Positions 19,375-28,895 of a stretch of 64,000 bases of DNA are shown here, in pieces. Made by a program: the position numbers and the translations under genes. The stretch's first letter is position 1; every line of letters begins with the position of its first letter. Source of the stretch: Clostridia bacterium (lineage in GTDB: Bacteria; Bacillota; Clostridia; Oscillospirales; Acutalibacteraceae); contig JAFYOI010000035.1 in assembly GCA_017560255.1 (NCBI GenBank), positions 221,833 to 285,832 of the forward strand, given 5' to 3'. The notes beneath the pieces were generated by a model, which saw only the letters and a list, made by a program, of their open reading frames with translations, was not told the DNA's origin and did no database searches.

Positions 19375-20470
19375 GCAGATGATAAGTTGGCGTCAAGCGT
19401 TTATGCTTATTTTCATAAGTTATATGCTCGTTGCGCTGACCTATATACCAAGTGGAGAAACGACAGTAAGAAACGTTGATAAACTTATTTCAATATTCTT
19501 CTCAATGCTAATCGTTTCACTGTTCTTTCTGCCGGTTTATTTTTTGACAAAACAGAATAAGGATTGCAATGTTATCGATTGTGTGCAGAGGGAAGTCAAG
19601 TTTTTGACAAAACCCGTCGCGTTGTTTTATTCGCTTGCGTTTTCTTATATCGTGATTGTCACAATCAGCCGTTTTAGTCTTTTTATAACGTCCGTATTAC
19701 TTGTTGAGTCAAAAACGGCAATCTTCATAATAATTATTCTGGTTGCCGCCTGTTACGCGGCGTTTCTGGGTATTGAGGCAATTTCGCGTGCGTCGTTGTT
19801 CGTGTTCACGATATTGATTGTAAGTATGGTGTTTTCCTGCTTCGTGCTTGTAGAAGAAGTTGATTTTATCAATTTCAGACCGTTTTTTTATAACGGAGTT
19901 TTTAGCATTTTCGGTGAATCTTTTATTGATGCCTCCCGCCTTATCGAGGCGGCAATTCTGGGCGTGCTTGCGCCTAAAATTGCCGGAGGAATAAAAAAGA
20001 CCGTTATAACTTTTGTTATAGTGTTTTGGATAAGCGTAACACTGTTGACGTTTTTGGTTATCAGTGTTCTCGGAGAATACAGCGCAGTGCAACTTTTTCC
20101 CGTATACACGCTTGTTTCATTGGCGCGGATAGGCAATTTTCATCGCTTTGATGCTATTTTGAGCGGCGTATGGATAGCGGGGGATTTCATAAAAGCGGCG
20201 GTGCTTATCTCAGTTTCGGGCGAATGTATGAAATACGTTGCAAAAGGGCGAAAACACAGGGTACTTATGGTGTTGTCGGTGCTTGTGATTTTTGCGTTTT
20301 CAATGTTTGCATCGCGCTCGTTTGAGGATTATCTTGTAGTGTCGAATTACATTGTGACGACTGTCGTCACAACCACGGCAAGCGTAATTATTCCGCTTGT
20401 TTTTCTTATAATCGGCATCATAAAGAAAAAGAAAAGGAACAGGAGTGAATGTCAATGTCAAAGAGAATAG
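19367..20470 (+). CDS. gerAB: Spore germination receptor subunit B (GerAB/APC family)
   Basis: 367 residues from GTG 19367, an all-membrane protein with about ten helices and the family start 'ISWRQAFMLIFISYMLVALTYIPSG'. B subunits are amino-acid-permease relatives that bind the germinant. The GTG lies 8 bases before the gerAA stop and follows a GAGTGAGG site; an upstream in-frame ATG (19307) would add 20 residues of the gerAA-overlapping frame and is not favoured. Confidence 0.93.
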   Translation: MNKQMISWRQAFMLIFISYMLVALTYIPSGETTVRNVDKLISIFFSMLIVSLFFLPVYFLTKQNKDCNVIDCVQREVKFLTKPVALFYSLAFSYIVIVTISRFSLFITSVLLVESKTAIFIIIILVAACYAAFLGIEAISRASLFVFTILIVSMVFSCFVLVEEVDFINFRPFFYNGVFSIFGESFIDASRLIEAAILGVLAPKIAGGIKKTVITFVIVFWISVTLLTFLVISVLGEYSAVQLFPVYTLVSLARIGNFHRFDAILSGVWIAGDFIKAAVLISVSGECMKYVAKGRKHRVLMVLSVLVIFAFSMFASRSFEDYLVVSNYIVTTVVTTTASVIIPLVFLIIGIIKKKKRNRSECQCQRE

Positions 20471-21600
20471 CAGCGTTTTTTCTTGTTGCGCTTACGCTTA
20501 TTCTTTCGGGATGCACTTCAAAAGAAGATCAATTAAAAGATATGGCGCTTGCACAAGGGCTTGGAATAGATTACAAGGATGAAAAATATTCGGTTTCGTT
20601 TATGGCGTATGATCTTTCAAAAACAAGAGGTTCGAACTCGGAACTCAGCGGAACGCTTACAAAAGTTTTCAAGAGTATCGGAGAATCCGTACCTTATGCA
20701 ATAACTGATATAACAACGCTTATGGGCAAAAAACCATACTATTCTCATAACCGTATCGTTATAATCGGCGAAGATATGGCGCAAGAGGGTTTGCAGACTG
20801 TATTTGATTTTTTGTATCGTAATGCCGAGATGCGCCCTTACGTGCTTGTTGCAGTTGCTCGTGGTGATGCGCAGGAAATACTCGGTGCAAATCTCGGTGA
20901 AGTGCTCAATCCTGCCGAAGAGATACAAAATGTTATCACAGTCGGAGCGTACTATTCGTACGTACCCGAAATTGAGATTATTGATATTGCAATTTCAACT
21001 CTTGAAAAAACATCGGATTCCTATTTGCCGATAGTGGAAATCGTCAAAGATGGTGAGGAAGAAGTTGTAAAAGCAAGCGGTACGGCAATTTTTAATAATA
21101 TGAAACTGGTAGGTGAACTCGGTGAGCAGGAAACCAAAGGACTTTTATGGATGAATGATGCGGTGCAGTACGGTACACTTGTTTGTACAACGTCAATGCA
21201 CAATATGGTCAGTTCTGAGATAATAGAGGGGAACACCGATGTTGAAGTAAGGGTAGAAAATGGTAAAATAAAGTACGATGTGCTTGTAACCTGTATGCTG
21301 AATGTCGATCAGGTCGATGGCAAAGAAAGCAATTCTTTAAGCAGGGAACAGATGAGAGAGATAGAAGTGAAGTATGTTGACGTGATAAAAGGGCAGATTG
21401 ACAGTGCTCTGAAAAAATGTCTTGTGCAGTATGGCAGTGACGTTTTCCGTCTGGGCAAAAGGTTGTGGCAGGAATATCCCGATGTCTACAGAGAGGTTTC
21501 GGAAAACTGGCGTGAAAGACTTGCGGAATTGGAATTTGAGATTGAAGTGAAAGTTCAGGTCAGTAAAACGGGCGAAGAAGGAATTGACATAAACGATTAA
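20455..21600 (+). CDS. gerAC: Spore germination receptor lipoprotein subunit C (GerAC)
   Basis: 381 residues. Signal peptide with lipobox 'LSGC' places the lipid-modified cysteine at residue 20. 'DMALAQGLGIDYKD' and the central 'KASGTAIFNNMKLVGEL' segment are typical of GerAC. ATG 20455 is preferred to 20449 because AGGAG ends at 20445, leaving 9 rather than 3 bases. Overlaps gerAB by 16 bases. The operon ends just before the metK promoter; no hairpin terminator is evident. Confidence 0.93.
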   Translation: MSKRIAAFFLVALTLILSGCTSKEDQLKDMALAQGLGIDYKDEKYSVSFMAYDLSKTRGSNSELSGTLTKVFKSIGESVPYAITDITTLMGKKPYYSHNRIVIIGEDMAQEGLQTVFDFLYRNAEMRPYVLVAVARGDAQEILGANLGEVLNPAEEIQNVITVGAYYSYVPEIEIIDIAISTLEKTSDSYLPIVEIVKDGEEEVVKASGTAIFNNMKLVGELGEQETKGLLWMNDAVQYGTLVCTTSMHNMVSSEIIEGNTDVEVRVENGKIKYDVLVTCMLNVDQVDGKESNSLSREQMREIEVKYVDVIKGQIDSALKKCLVQYGSDVFRLGKRLWQEYPDVYREVSENWRERLAELEFEIEVKVQVSKTGEEGIDIND

Positions 21601-21609
21601 TAATGCATA

Positions 21610-21638
21610 TTGACACAACGCACTAAGAATGTTATAAT
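21610..21638 (+). promoter_or_regulatory. metK promoter
   Basis: -35 TTGACA (21610-21615), 17 bp with extended TG, -10 TATAAT (21633-21638); near-perfect vegetative promoter. The -35 begins 10 bases after the gerAC stop. Confidence 0.93.
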
Positions 21639-21660
21639 GTATTCGACAAATAAATAATAA

Positions 21661-21790
21661 CTTATCAAGAGTGACTGAGGGACAGGCCCTGTGAAGTCCG
21701 GCAACCTACGTTTGCAAGGTGCTAAATCCTGCGGCTTGACCGAAAGATGAGACTGTGTATCCGCAGGCTCGCCCTGCGGAATTTTTTTAT
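21661..21790 (+). promoter_or_regulatory. SAM-I riboswitch (S-box) with terminator, controlling metK
   Basis: The aptamer core is recognisable: CTTATCAAGAG opens, GGGACAGGCCC and GTGAAGTCCGGCAACC follow, and AAGGTGCTAAATCC closes. P1 is CTTATC (21661) with GATGAG (21746-21751). The expression platform is readable: terminator stem CCGCAGG (21761-21767) with CCTGCGG (21773-21779) followed by seven or more T; the competing antiterminator is CCTGCGG (21728-21734) with the same CCGCAGG. High SAM should favour termination before metK. Confidence 0.95.
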
Positions 21791-21816
21791 AATGAATCTG
21801 AAAGGAATGAACTGAT

Positions 21817-23013
21817 ATGAGAAAACGTTTATTTACGTCCGAATCTGTAACGGAAGGACATCCCGACAAAATCTGTGACCAGATTTCCGATGCGGTACTT
21901 GATGCGATTCTTGCCAATGACCCCGAAGCGAGAGTGGCTTGTGAAACTGTATGTACCACAGGTCAGGTGCTCGTAATGGGTGAGATTACAACAACTTGTC
22001 ACGTTGATATTCCGTCGATTGCGCGTTCTGTAATCAAGGATATCGGTTATACAAACTGCGGCGGATTTGATGCGGACACTTGTGCTGTTCTTACCGCTAT
22101 TGATAAGCAATCACCCGACATCGCTATGGGGGTGGGAAGTTCGCTTGAACTCAAACAAGGTATTTTTGACGACGATTGCAATTCTATTGGTGCGGGCGAC
22201 CAAGGTCTTATGTTCGGCTATGCTTGTGATGAAACACCCGAACTTATGCCGTTGCCGATTTCCCTTGCGCACAAACTTGCAAAAAGGCTTACTCTTGTTC
22301 GCAAAGAGGGTGTACTTCCGTACCTTCGTCCCGATGGTAAAACTCAGGTTACAATTGAGTACGATGCCGATAACAATCCCGTACGTGTTGACGCCATCGT
22401 TGTTTCTTCACAACACAGTGAGGAGGTTACAACCGATCAATTGAGAAACGATATCCTCGCTCACGTTATCAACGTTGTAATTCCTTTTGAACTTATGGAC
22501 GATAAAACGAAGATTTACATAAATCCTACCGGTAGATTTGTAATAGGCGGCCCGCAGGGTGACAGTGGCCTTACCGGCAGAAAGATTGTTGTTGATACTT
22601 ATGGCGGATACTCACGTCACGGCGGCGGTGCATTCTCGGGTAAAGACCCGACCAAAGTTGACAGAAGCGCAAGTTATGCCGCTCGTTACGTTGCAAAGAA
22701 TATTGTTGCCGCACGTCTTGCAAAGAGATGTGAGGTTCAACTCGCTTATGCAATCGGCGTTGCAAGACCTGTATCAATTATGGTTGATACTTTTGGTACG
22801 GGCGTTGTTGACGACGACCTTATAAGCGATATTGTTAAAGAAAAATTCGATTTGCGTCCGTACGCTATCATCAATGATTTGCAGTTGCGCCGTCCGATTT
22901 ATCGTCAGATTGCTGCTTACGGTCATATCGGCAGAATGGACGTTGATTTGCCGTGGGAGAATACCGACAAGATTTTTGAACTCAGAGCGGCGGCGGGCTT
23001 GCCGATGGAGTAA
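21817..23013 (+). CDS. metK: S-adenosylmethionine synthetase
   Basis: 398 residues, the usual length. '[24 protein letters not shown]' at the N-terminus, '[12 protein letters not shown]' and the P-loop-like '[19 protein letters not shown]'-type segment are all present. Makes SAM from methionine and ATP in the cytoplasm. Controlled by the SAM-I leader. The next gene starts 7 bp after its stop. Confidence 0.97.
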   Translation: MRKRLFTSESVTEGHPDKICDQISDAVLDAILANDPEARVACETVCTTGQVLVMGEITTTCHVDIPSIARSVIKDIGYTNCGGFDADTCAVLTAIDKQSPDIAMGVGSSLELKQGIFDDDCNSIGAGDQGLMFGYACDETPELMPLPISLAHKLAKRLTLVRKEGVLPYLRPDGKTQVTIEYDADNNPVRVDAIVVSSQHSEEVTTDQLRNDILAHVINVVIPFELMDDKTKIYINPTGRFVIGGPQGDSGLTGRKIVVDTYGGYSRHGGGAFSGKDPTKVDRSASYAARYVAKNIVAARLAKRCEVQLAYAIGVARPVSIMVDTFGTGVVDDDLISDIVKEKFDLRPYAIINDLQLRRPIYRQIAAYGHIGRMDVDLPWENTDKIFELRAAAGLPME

Positions 23014-23019
23014 AACTCT

Positions 23020-23832
23020 ATGAATAAATTGCGAAAAGCGGTAAACACAATTTTGGTTTTTGCGGTTCTCGTTTTTATCTGGTGGTTCAACACTTATACT
23101 TTGTGCGTTGAAACTGTTGAAATAAGTGATTCGCGTATAAAGAATAAGGTGACAATCGTCCAGATTTCCGATTTGCATGGTTACAGTTTCGGTAACGACA
23201 ATTCATCTTTGATAAATAAAATTTCTGCGCAAAATCCCGATTTTATCGTTGCAACGGGTGATATGTTTTCGAACGGAAGTGTAGAAGGGCGACAAGTTGC
23301 CCTTGCGCTTATGACTGAACTTGTTGACGTTGCGCCCGTTTATTACGTCAACGGTGAGCATGATAATCTTGATGATTTTGATGCCGAATTGGAAGAAGCG
23401 GGGGTAAACGTGCTTGACTATGAGCAGGACGTTGTTACAGTCGGCGAAACAAAACTTCACCTTTATGGTATAAATAACGTTTATTATACCGATACGTTTG
23501 ATTTGTCAAACGAGTTTACGCTTGACGAAACTGCGTACAACGTACTTCTGGCGCATATTCAGAATTTTGAAAAATTCGCCGCATTCGGTATGGATTTATC
23601 CTTGTGCGGTGATACTCACGGCGGGCAGGTAAGGCTTCCCTTTGTGGGTGCCGTCTATATGGATGATACGTGGTTTCCCGATAGGAACGGCGGATATATA
23701 AAGGGTTTGTATGAACTGGACGGCAAAAAATTATTCGTTTCGGGCGGACTTGGAAGCAATCCGATTCCTGTGCGTTTCTGGAACAGACCGGAAATTTCCG
23801 TTATAAAACTTGTTCCGCAAAATAATGTGTAA
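23020..23832 (+). CDS. Membrane-anchored metallophosphoesterase
   Basis: 270 residues. One N-terminal membrane helix (about 7-26), then a calcineurin-like fold: 'ISDLHGYSFG', 'VATGDMF', 'VNGEHDNL', 'GDTHGGQVRLPF'. The catalytic dinuclear metal ligands are present. YkuE-like members are outer-face phosphohydrolases, but the substrate is unknown. It is co-transcribed with metK, so it may fall under SAM-riboswitch control as well. Confidence 0.87.
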   Translation: MNKLRKAVNTILVFAVLVFIWWFNTYTLCVETVEISDSRIKNKVTIVQISDLHGYSFGNDNSSLINKISAQNPDFIVATGDMFSNGSVEGRQVALALMTELVDVAPVYYVNGEHDNLDDFDAELEEAGVNVLDYEQDVVTVGETKLHLYGINNVYYTDTFDLSNEFTLDETAYNVLLAHIQNFEKFAAFGMDLSLCGDTHGGQVRLPFVGAVYMDDTWFPDRNGGYIKGLYELDGKKLFVSGGLGSNPIPVRFWNRPEISVIKLVPQNNV

Positions 23833-23838
23833 AAACTA

Positions 23839-23867
23839 TTGACATAACAACATTTTTATTGTATAAT
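23839..23867 (+). promoter_or_regulatory. Promoter of the rimP-nusA-infB operon
   Basis: -35 TTGACA (23839-23844), 17 bp, -10 TATAAT (23862-23867). Confidence 0.92.
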
Positions 23868-23892
23868 CACAAAGTAAGTTAAGTAGATTTTT

Positions 23893-23920
23893 CGAAAGAG
23901 TGGGGCGACCCGCTCTTTCG
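23893..23920 (+). promoter_or_regulatory. GNRA-capped leader hairpin ahead of rimP
   Basis: A 12-bp stem (23893-23904 with 23909-23920, one U-G pair) closes a GCGA tetraloop about 20 bases after the inferred transcript start. It is followed by TTTATTT, too poor a U-tract for a strong terminator, so attenuation, NusA-responsive pausing or mRNA 5'-end protection are the options. Confidence 0.7.
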
Positions 23921-23972
23921 TTTATTTAAATCGAAATTTCAAGGGTAAAAAATAAAAAGAGGAAGTGATTAC

Positions 23973-24470
23973 TTGAGCGAAAAAAGTAAAGGCGGAAACA
24001 CGGTTTCTAAGGTTTGGGCTATTGCTGAACCGATAGCAAAAGAACTTAATCTGACCCTGTGGGACGTTCGTTTCGTCAAGGAGGGAGCGTCGTGGTTTTT
24101 GCGCATTTTTATCGACAAGGACGGCGGTGTAACTGTTGATGATTGCGCTGATATGAGCCACGCTCTTGACAAACCGCTTGATGATGCTGACCCGATTGAT
24201 TGCAGTTATTATCTTGAAGTGTCCTCAACGGGTGTTGAACGTGAATTGACCCGTCCCGAACACTTTGAGATGATGATGGGCAGGAAAATTATGTTAAGAC
24301 TCATCAGAGCCGTTGACGGTGAGCGCGATTTGAACGGAAGCCTTGAAGCGTTCAAGGATAATGTAATAACTTTGAAAAAAGACGGAGAAACCAAAGAAAT
24401 TAAAAAGAGTGATACCGTTTGGGTAAAACTCGACGATTTTGATTCAGAAGGAGTGCAAGAAGATGAATAA
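23973..24470 (+). CDS. rimP: Ribosome maturation factor RimP
   Basis: 165 residues starting at TTG 23973 after AGAGGAAGTG. N-terminal alpha/beta domain with 'LWDVRFVKEGASWFLRIFIDKDGGVTVDDCADMS' and the 'YYLEVSSTGVERELTRPEHF' block that marks the family, then a C-terminal SH3-like barrel. RimP is needed for 30S assembly. First gene of a nine-gene operon; overlaps nusA by 8 bases. Confidence 0.94.
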   Translation: MSEKSKGGNTVSKVWAIAEPIAKELNLTLWDVRFVKEGASWFLRIFIDKDGGVTVDDCADMSHALDKPLDDADPIDCSYYLEVSSTGVERELTRPEHFEMMMGRKIMLRLIRAVDGERDLNGSLEAFKDNVITLKKDGETKEIKKSDTVWVKLDDFDSEGVQEDE

Positions 24471-25512
24471 TGAATTTTTTGAAGCGGTGAAAATGCTTGA
24501 GAAGGAAAGAGGTATTCCTTCTGAGTATCTTTACGAGAAAATCCAGAACGCAATCGTTACTGCCGTTAAGCGTGAATATAACGGCAAAGACGTTGTTTTC
24601 TGTGACATTGATCCCGAGAAGCAGACAATGAAAGTTTACCTCAGAAAACTTGTCGTTGAGGAGGTAACTTGCGAGGACAGCGAAATTTCTCTTGAGGAAG
24701 CACAAACTTACAAAAAGAGAATAAAAGTCGGTGATTACCTTGAAATTAAACTTGATCCCAAGAAGTTCGGACGTATTGCCGCTCAGACTGCAAAGCACGT
24801 TATGCGTCAGGGCATCAAGGACGTTGAGAGGGGACAGACAATGCAGGAGTTCCAGAGCAAAAATCAGGAACTCGTAACCGCAAAGGTTGTAAGCGTTGAT
24901 CCCAAGACCGGAAATGCCATTCTTGAAATCGGTAGAGCGGAAGCAACACTTCCCAAGAGTGAACAGGTTCCGGGCGAAGTTCTTGTTGAGGGTAGCCTTA
25001 TTAAAATTTACATCGTTGACGTAAAGGGCAGCGACAGAGATCCCAGAGCGATGATTTCCAGAACACATCCCGGTCTTGTAAGAAGACTTTTTGAAACGGA
25101 AGTACCGGAGATTTATGACGGTACCGTTGAAATTAAGTCCGTTTCCCGTGAGGCAGGTTCAAGAACAAAAATCGCTGTTCACAGCACGGATGAAAACGTA
25201 GATGCTGTCGGCGCTTGTATCGGACCGAGAGGTGCGAGAGTCGGCAAAGTTGTCGACCTTCTCGGCGGAGAGAAGATTGATATTGTAAAATACAGTGAGG
25301 ATGCTTGCGAGTTTATCGCTGCTGCTCTTGCTCCGGCTGACGTTATTTCCGTTGAGGTTGCAGAGGACGGTTCCAAAACCTGCCTTGTAAAAGTTCCCGA
25401 TACTCAACTTTCACTTGCAATCGGCAACAAGGGCCAGAATGTAAGACTTGCTGCTAAACTCACAGGCTGGAAGATAGATATTCATCCCGAGAGTGGATTT
25501 TACGAGGGATAA
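24463..25512 (+). CDS. nusA: Transcription elongation factor NusA
   Basis: 349 residues: N-terminal RNA-polymerase domain, S1 domain (about 130-200), then KH1 and KH2 ('GACIGPRGARVGKVVDLLGGEKIDIV', 'AIGNKGQNVRLAAKLTGWKIDI'). It lacks the acidic C-terminal repeats, as in other Bacillota. Pausing and termination factor. ATG 24463 is 9 bases after AAGGAG (24448-24453) and overlaps rimP. Confidence 0.96.
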   Translation: MNNEFFEAVKMLEKERGIPSEYLYEKIQNAIVTAVKREYNGKDVVFCDIDPEKQTMKVYLRKLVVEEVTCEDSEISLEEAQTYKKRIKVGDYLEIKLDPKKFGRIAAQTAKHVMRQGIKDVERGQTMQEFQSKNQELVTAKVVSVDPKTGNAILEIGRAEATLPKSEQVPGEVLVEGSLIKIYIVDVKGSDRDPRAMISRTHPGLVRRLFETEVPEIYDGTVEIKSVSREAGSRTKIAVHSTDENVDAVGACIGPRGARVGKVVDLLGGEKIDIVKYSEDACEFIAAALAPADVISVEVAEDGSKTCLVKVPDTQLSLAIGNKGQNVRLAAKLTGWKIDIHPESGFYEG

Positions 25513-25546
25513 TTTTTAAGTTGATTATTCAAAGGCGAAAGGACTG

Positions 25547-25828
25547 ATGTTGATGATGAAACCGAAAAAAGTTCCGATGAGAATGTGTTTGGGTTGCAAT
25601 GAAATGAAACCGAAGAAGGAACTTGTCAGGGTTGTAAAAAGTCCCGATGGGGAAATTTCTCTTGACCTTACTTCTAAGAAGGCGGGCAGGGGCGCGTACG
25701 TTTGTCATGACGTTGAGTGCCTGAAAAAAGCAAAAAAGTCCAAGCGTCTTGAACGTGCCTTTGAATGCAGTATTCCTCATCAGGTTTACGAACGAATGGA
25801 GGAGGAAATCGTACAGGATGGCGAATGA
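25547..25828 (+). CDS. rnpM: YlxR family RNA-binding protein (RnpM)
   Basis: 93 residues with the YlxR signature 'RMCLGCNEMKPKKELVRVVKSPDG' and 'KKAGRGAYVCHDVECLKKA'. YlxR is reported to bind the RNase P RNA and modulate it. GAAAGGA precedes three close in-frame ATGs (25547, 25553, 25556); I keep the first. It is translationally coupled to the next gene by an 11-base overlap. Confidence 0.9.
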   Translation: MLMMKPKKVPMRMCLGCNEMKPKKELVRVVKSPDGEISLDLTSKKAGRGAYVCHDVECLKKAKKSKRLERAFECSIPHQVYERMEEEIVQDGE

Positions 25829-26147
25829 CAGATATTTACAGATGCTTGGTATTGCAAAGCGTGCGGGTTTACTGTCGCAAGGCCATGACGTGTGTGTTGA
25901 CGCTGTAAAAAAAGGCAAGGCGTGTATGTGCCTTTTCGCAAGCGATGCCTCCGAAAGACTTGTGCAGGAGTTTGAAAGACTTTTGCGCAGTATGAGCCGT
26001 ACTATTCCGATAAAACGGTTAAACTATTCAATGAGTGAGATTGGCTATGCACTTTCTTACAAAACAGCAGTAATTACAATCAACGATGAGGGGATTGCAA
26101 ACAAACTCAACGCAATCGAAAAAACACAAAACGGGGAGGAAAATTGA
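25818..26147 (+). CDS. rplGA: YlxQ / L7Ae-like ribosomal protein
   Basis: 109 residues of the L7Ae/L30e/Gadd45 fold: '[36 protein letters not shown]'. Binds kink-turn RNA in the family. Start ATG 25818 is inside the end of rnpM, and the GAGGAGG 14-20 bases upstream serves it. Its TGA shares bases with the infB ATG. Confidence 0.9.
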   Translation: MANDRYLQMLGIAKRAGLLSQGHDVCVDAVKKGKACMCLFASDASERLVQEFERLLRSMSRTIPIKRLNYSMSEIGYALSYKTAVITINDEGIANKLNAIEKTQNGEEN

Positions 26148-28531
26148 TGTTAAATAAATACAGAGTACATGAAGTCGGAAAAGACTTCAATAAAGGAAGC
26201 AAGGAAGTCGTTGATATCCTTGTTAAATACACGGGTGAAACCAAAAAACATATGACCGCTCTTGAAGAAAGAGAACTCAATATCATTTTTGAGGTTTTCA
26301 CACAACAATCTTCAGTTGAAAGTTTCGATGCTTATTTTGCAACAAGAAAAGAGCCCGAAAAAACTGAAGAAGTAAAAGCGCCTGCAAAGGAAACAAAACC
26401 CGCGGAGAAAGCGGTTAATGATAAACCTGCTGCAAAGAAAGCGGAGGAGAAGAAAAACCAGCCCGCTCAGAAGCAAGTTGAGAATAAACCCGCGCCCAAG
26501 AAGCCCGAAAACAATGACAAGGACGATGTTAAGATTCAGTCCAGAACAAAGGGTGAAAAGCGTCACGTTGATACACGTTCAAGTTTCGTAGAACTTGATA
26601 AATACAATGAGAAATACGATAACCTTGCGGGTGGCAGACACGAACGCGACCAAAGTTCCAACAAGCAAAAACTTCAGCAGAAGTCAAAGCAGTGGAAGGG
26701 TAAGCAGGGTAGTTTCAGAAAGAAGGAAACTGAGGCAGAACGTCTTGCTCGTATTGCTGCGGAGAGAGCAAAGAAACCTCAGATGGTAATTGCTATTCCC
26801 GAGGAAATCGTTGTTTCCGAACTTGCTGCTATGCTTAAGGTAACCGCAAGCGAAGTTATCAAAAAACTTATGATGCTTGGCTGTATGGTAACCGTTAACG
26901 ATGTTATCGATTTTGATACCGCTGAAATCGCGGCGACTGAACTCGGCGCAAAGGTTGAAAAGCAGGTTGTAATTACAATCGAAGACAGAATAATTGATGA
27001 TAGTGACGACCTCGATGAAAATCTTGAAAAGAGAAGCCCTGTTGTCGTTGTTATGGGTCACGTTGACCACGGTAAGACTTCAATCCTCGACGCTATCAGA
27101 CAGACGAACGTAACTTTGTCCGAGGCTGGTGGTATTACTCAGCATATCGGTGCTTACCGTGTTAATATTAATGGTGAGGATATTACTTTCCTTGATACCC
27201 CTGGTCACGCGGCGTTTACTTCAATGAGAGCGCGTGGTGCTCAGGCTACAGATATCGCGATTCTCGTCGTTGCCGCAGATGATGGTATTATGCCCCAGAC
27301 AATTGAGGCTATCAACCACGCAAAAGCGGCAGGTGTCAGCATCATTGTTGCCATCAATAAGATGGATAAACCCGGTGTTTCTACCGATAAGATTATGCAG
27401 CAACTTACAGAGCACGAACTTCTCCCTGAGGAGTGGGGCGGCGACGTTATCTGTGTGCCTGTGTCTGCAAAGACAAAGATGAATATTGATAAACTTCTTG
27501 AGTCTGTTCTTCTCGTTGCCGAGATGATGGAACTTAAAGCAAATCCGAATAGATCTGCAAAAGGTATCGTAATTGAGGCAAGGCTTGACAAAGGCAGAGG
27601 CCCCGTTGCAACGCTTCTCGTTCAGAACGGTACTCTTAAGTCGGGTGATGTTGTTGTTGCCGGCATGAGTGTTGGTAGAGTTCGTGTAATGACTAATGAC
27701 CGTGGTGATAAAGTTGATGTTGCGGGTCCGTCAGTTCCAGTTGAGATTATGGGTCTTGCAGAGGTTCCGCAGGCCGGTGATGTATTCAATGCCGTAAGTG
27801 ATGAAAGACTTGCAAGAGAACTTGTTGAGGAACGTAAGCAGAAGGCTAAGAAAGAGCAGTTTGACTCCGTTCAGAAGGTTACTCTTGACAACCTCTTCTC
27901 TCAGATGCAACTCGGTGAAGTCAAGGAACTCAACGTCATCGTTAAGGGCGACGTTCAGGGCTCGGTTGAGGCTGTTAAGCAGAACCTTGAAAAACTCAGC
28001 AACGACGAGGTAAGAGTAAAGGTTATCCACGGCGGCGTAGGTGCTGTAAACGAGTCCGACGTAATGCTCGCAAATGCTTCAAATGCAATCATTGTCGGAT
28101 TTAACGTTCGCCCCGATGCTCAGGCTCAGGTGAATGCCGAGAGAGATGGCGTAGATATGCGTATGTACAGAATTATCTACGATTGTATTGAGGAGATTGA
28201 GTCTGCTATGAAGGGTATGCTTGCTCCTAAGACAAGAGAAGTGCAGATTGGTAGAGCCGAAGTTCGTGAGGTTTACAAAATCAGCAGTGTTGGCACAATC
28301 GCGGGTTGTTATGTACAGAGTGGTAAAGTTACAAGAAATGCGGGCATCCGTGTTGTTCGTGACGGTATCGTTATTACTGAGGATACAATGTCGTCACTCA
28401 GACGTTTCAAGGACGACGTAAAGGAAGTACAGCAGTCTTATGAGTGTGGTATCGGACTTGAAAAATTCAACGATATCAAGGTCGGAGATATCTTTGAAGC
28501 GTTTATTATAGAGGAATACAGAGAGGATTAG
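26147..28531 (+). CDS. infB: Translation initiation factor IF-2
   Basis: 794 residues. A low-complexity Lys/Glu/Ala/Pro stretch (about 65-150) follows a short IF2 N-domain ('[21 protein letters not shown]'). A second IF2_N helix bundle lies near 225-270. The G domain starts at about residue 304 with 'GHVDHGKTS', then '[15 protein letters not shown]' and 'NKMD'. It delivers fMet-tRNA to the ribosome. ATG 26147 follows GGGGAGGA by 6 bases; a TTG directly before it is less likely. Confidence 0.96.
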   Translation: MLNKYRVHEVGKDFNKGSKEVVDILVKYTGETKKHMTALEERELNIIFEVFTQQSSVESFDAYFATRKEPEKTEEVKAPAKETKPAEKAVNDKPAAKKAEEKKNQPAQKQVENKPAPKKPENNDKDDVKIQSRTKGEKRHVDTRSSFVELDKYNEKYDNLAGGRHERDQSSNKQKLQQKSKQWKGKQGSFRKKETEAERLARIAAERAKKPQMVIAIPEEIVVSELAAMLKVTASEVIKKLMMLGCMVTVNDVIDFDTAEIAATELGAKVEKQVVITIEDRIIDDSDDLDENLEKRSPVVVVMGHVDHGKTSILDAIRQTNVTLSEAGGITQHIGAYRVNINGEDITFLDTPGHAAFTSMRARGAQATDIAILVVAADDGIMPQTIEAINHAKAAGVSIIVAINKMDKPGVSTDKIMQQLTEHELLPEEWGGDVICVPVSAKTKMNIDKLLESVLLVAEMMELKANPNRSAKGIVIEARLDKGRGPVATLLVQNGTLKSGDVVVAGMSVGRVRVMTNDRGDKVDVAGPSVPVEIMGLAEVPQAGDVFNAVSDERLARELVEERKQKAKKEQFDSVQKVTLDNLFSQMQLGEVKELNVIVKGDVQGSVEAVKQNLEKLSNDEVRVKVIHGGVGAVNESDVMLANASNAIIVGFNVRPDAQAQVNAERDGVDMRMYRIIYDCIEEIESAMKGMLAPKTREVQIGRAEVREVYKISSVGTIAGCYVQSGKVTRNAGIRVVRDGIVITEDTMSSLRRFKDDVKEVQQSYECGIGLEKFNDIKVGDIFEAFIIEEYRED

Positions 28532-28535
28532 TTCA

Positions 28536-28895
28536 ATGGCGGGATACAGAACTGACAGGGTATCCGAGGATATCCGTAGAGAAGTTATCGCCGTTATGCG
28601 TGAACTGAAAGATCCAAGAATTCAAGGAATGCTTACCGTCGTAAGAGTTGACGTGAGCAGCGATTTGTCCTATGCAAAAGTATACGTGAGCGCTATGGAG
28701 GGGCTGGAAACCGCAAAGTTGGCGGTTAAAGGGCTCAAGGCGGCTTCCGGGTACATTCGCAGGGAGGTCGGACAGCATCTTCGTTTGAGAAAGACGCCCG
28801 AACTCAATTTCGTTGCCGATGATTCAATTGAACACGGTATGAAAATCTTTGAAAAGTTGGGAGGAAGTTCAAAGTCAGATGGCGGAGAAAATTAA
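28536..28895 (+). CDS. rbfA: Ribosome-binding factor A
   Basis: 119 residues with the RbfA motif 'RTDRVSEDIRREVIAVMRELKDPRIQGMLTVVRVDVSSDLSYAKVYVS'. KH-like fold that binds 30S precursors in cold adaptation and late maturation. Starts 4 bp after infB and overlaps the next gene by 17 bases. Confidence 0.95.
   Translation: MAGYRTDRVSEDIRREVIAVMRELKDPRIQGMLTVVRVDVSSDLSYAKVYVSAMEGLETAKLAVKGLKAASGYIRREVGQHLRLRKTPELNFVADDSIEHGMKIFEKLGGSSKSDGGEN

Noticed and set aside
21642..21648. Perfect TTCGACA (Spo0A-box-like) after the metK -10 box
   Set aside because: Seven bases occur by chance in 64 kb, and metK is not a known Spo0A target; left out as a feature.
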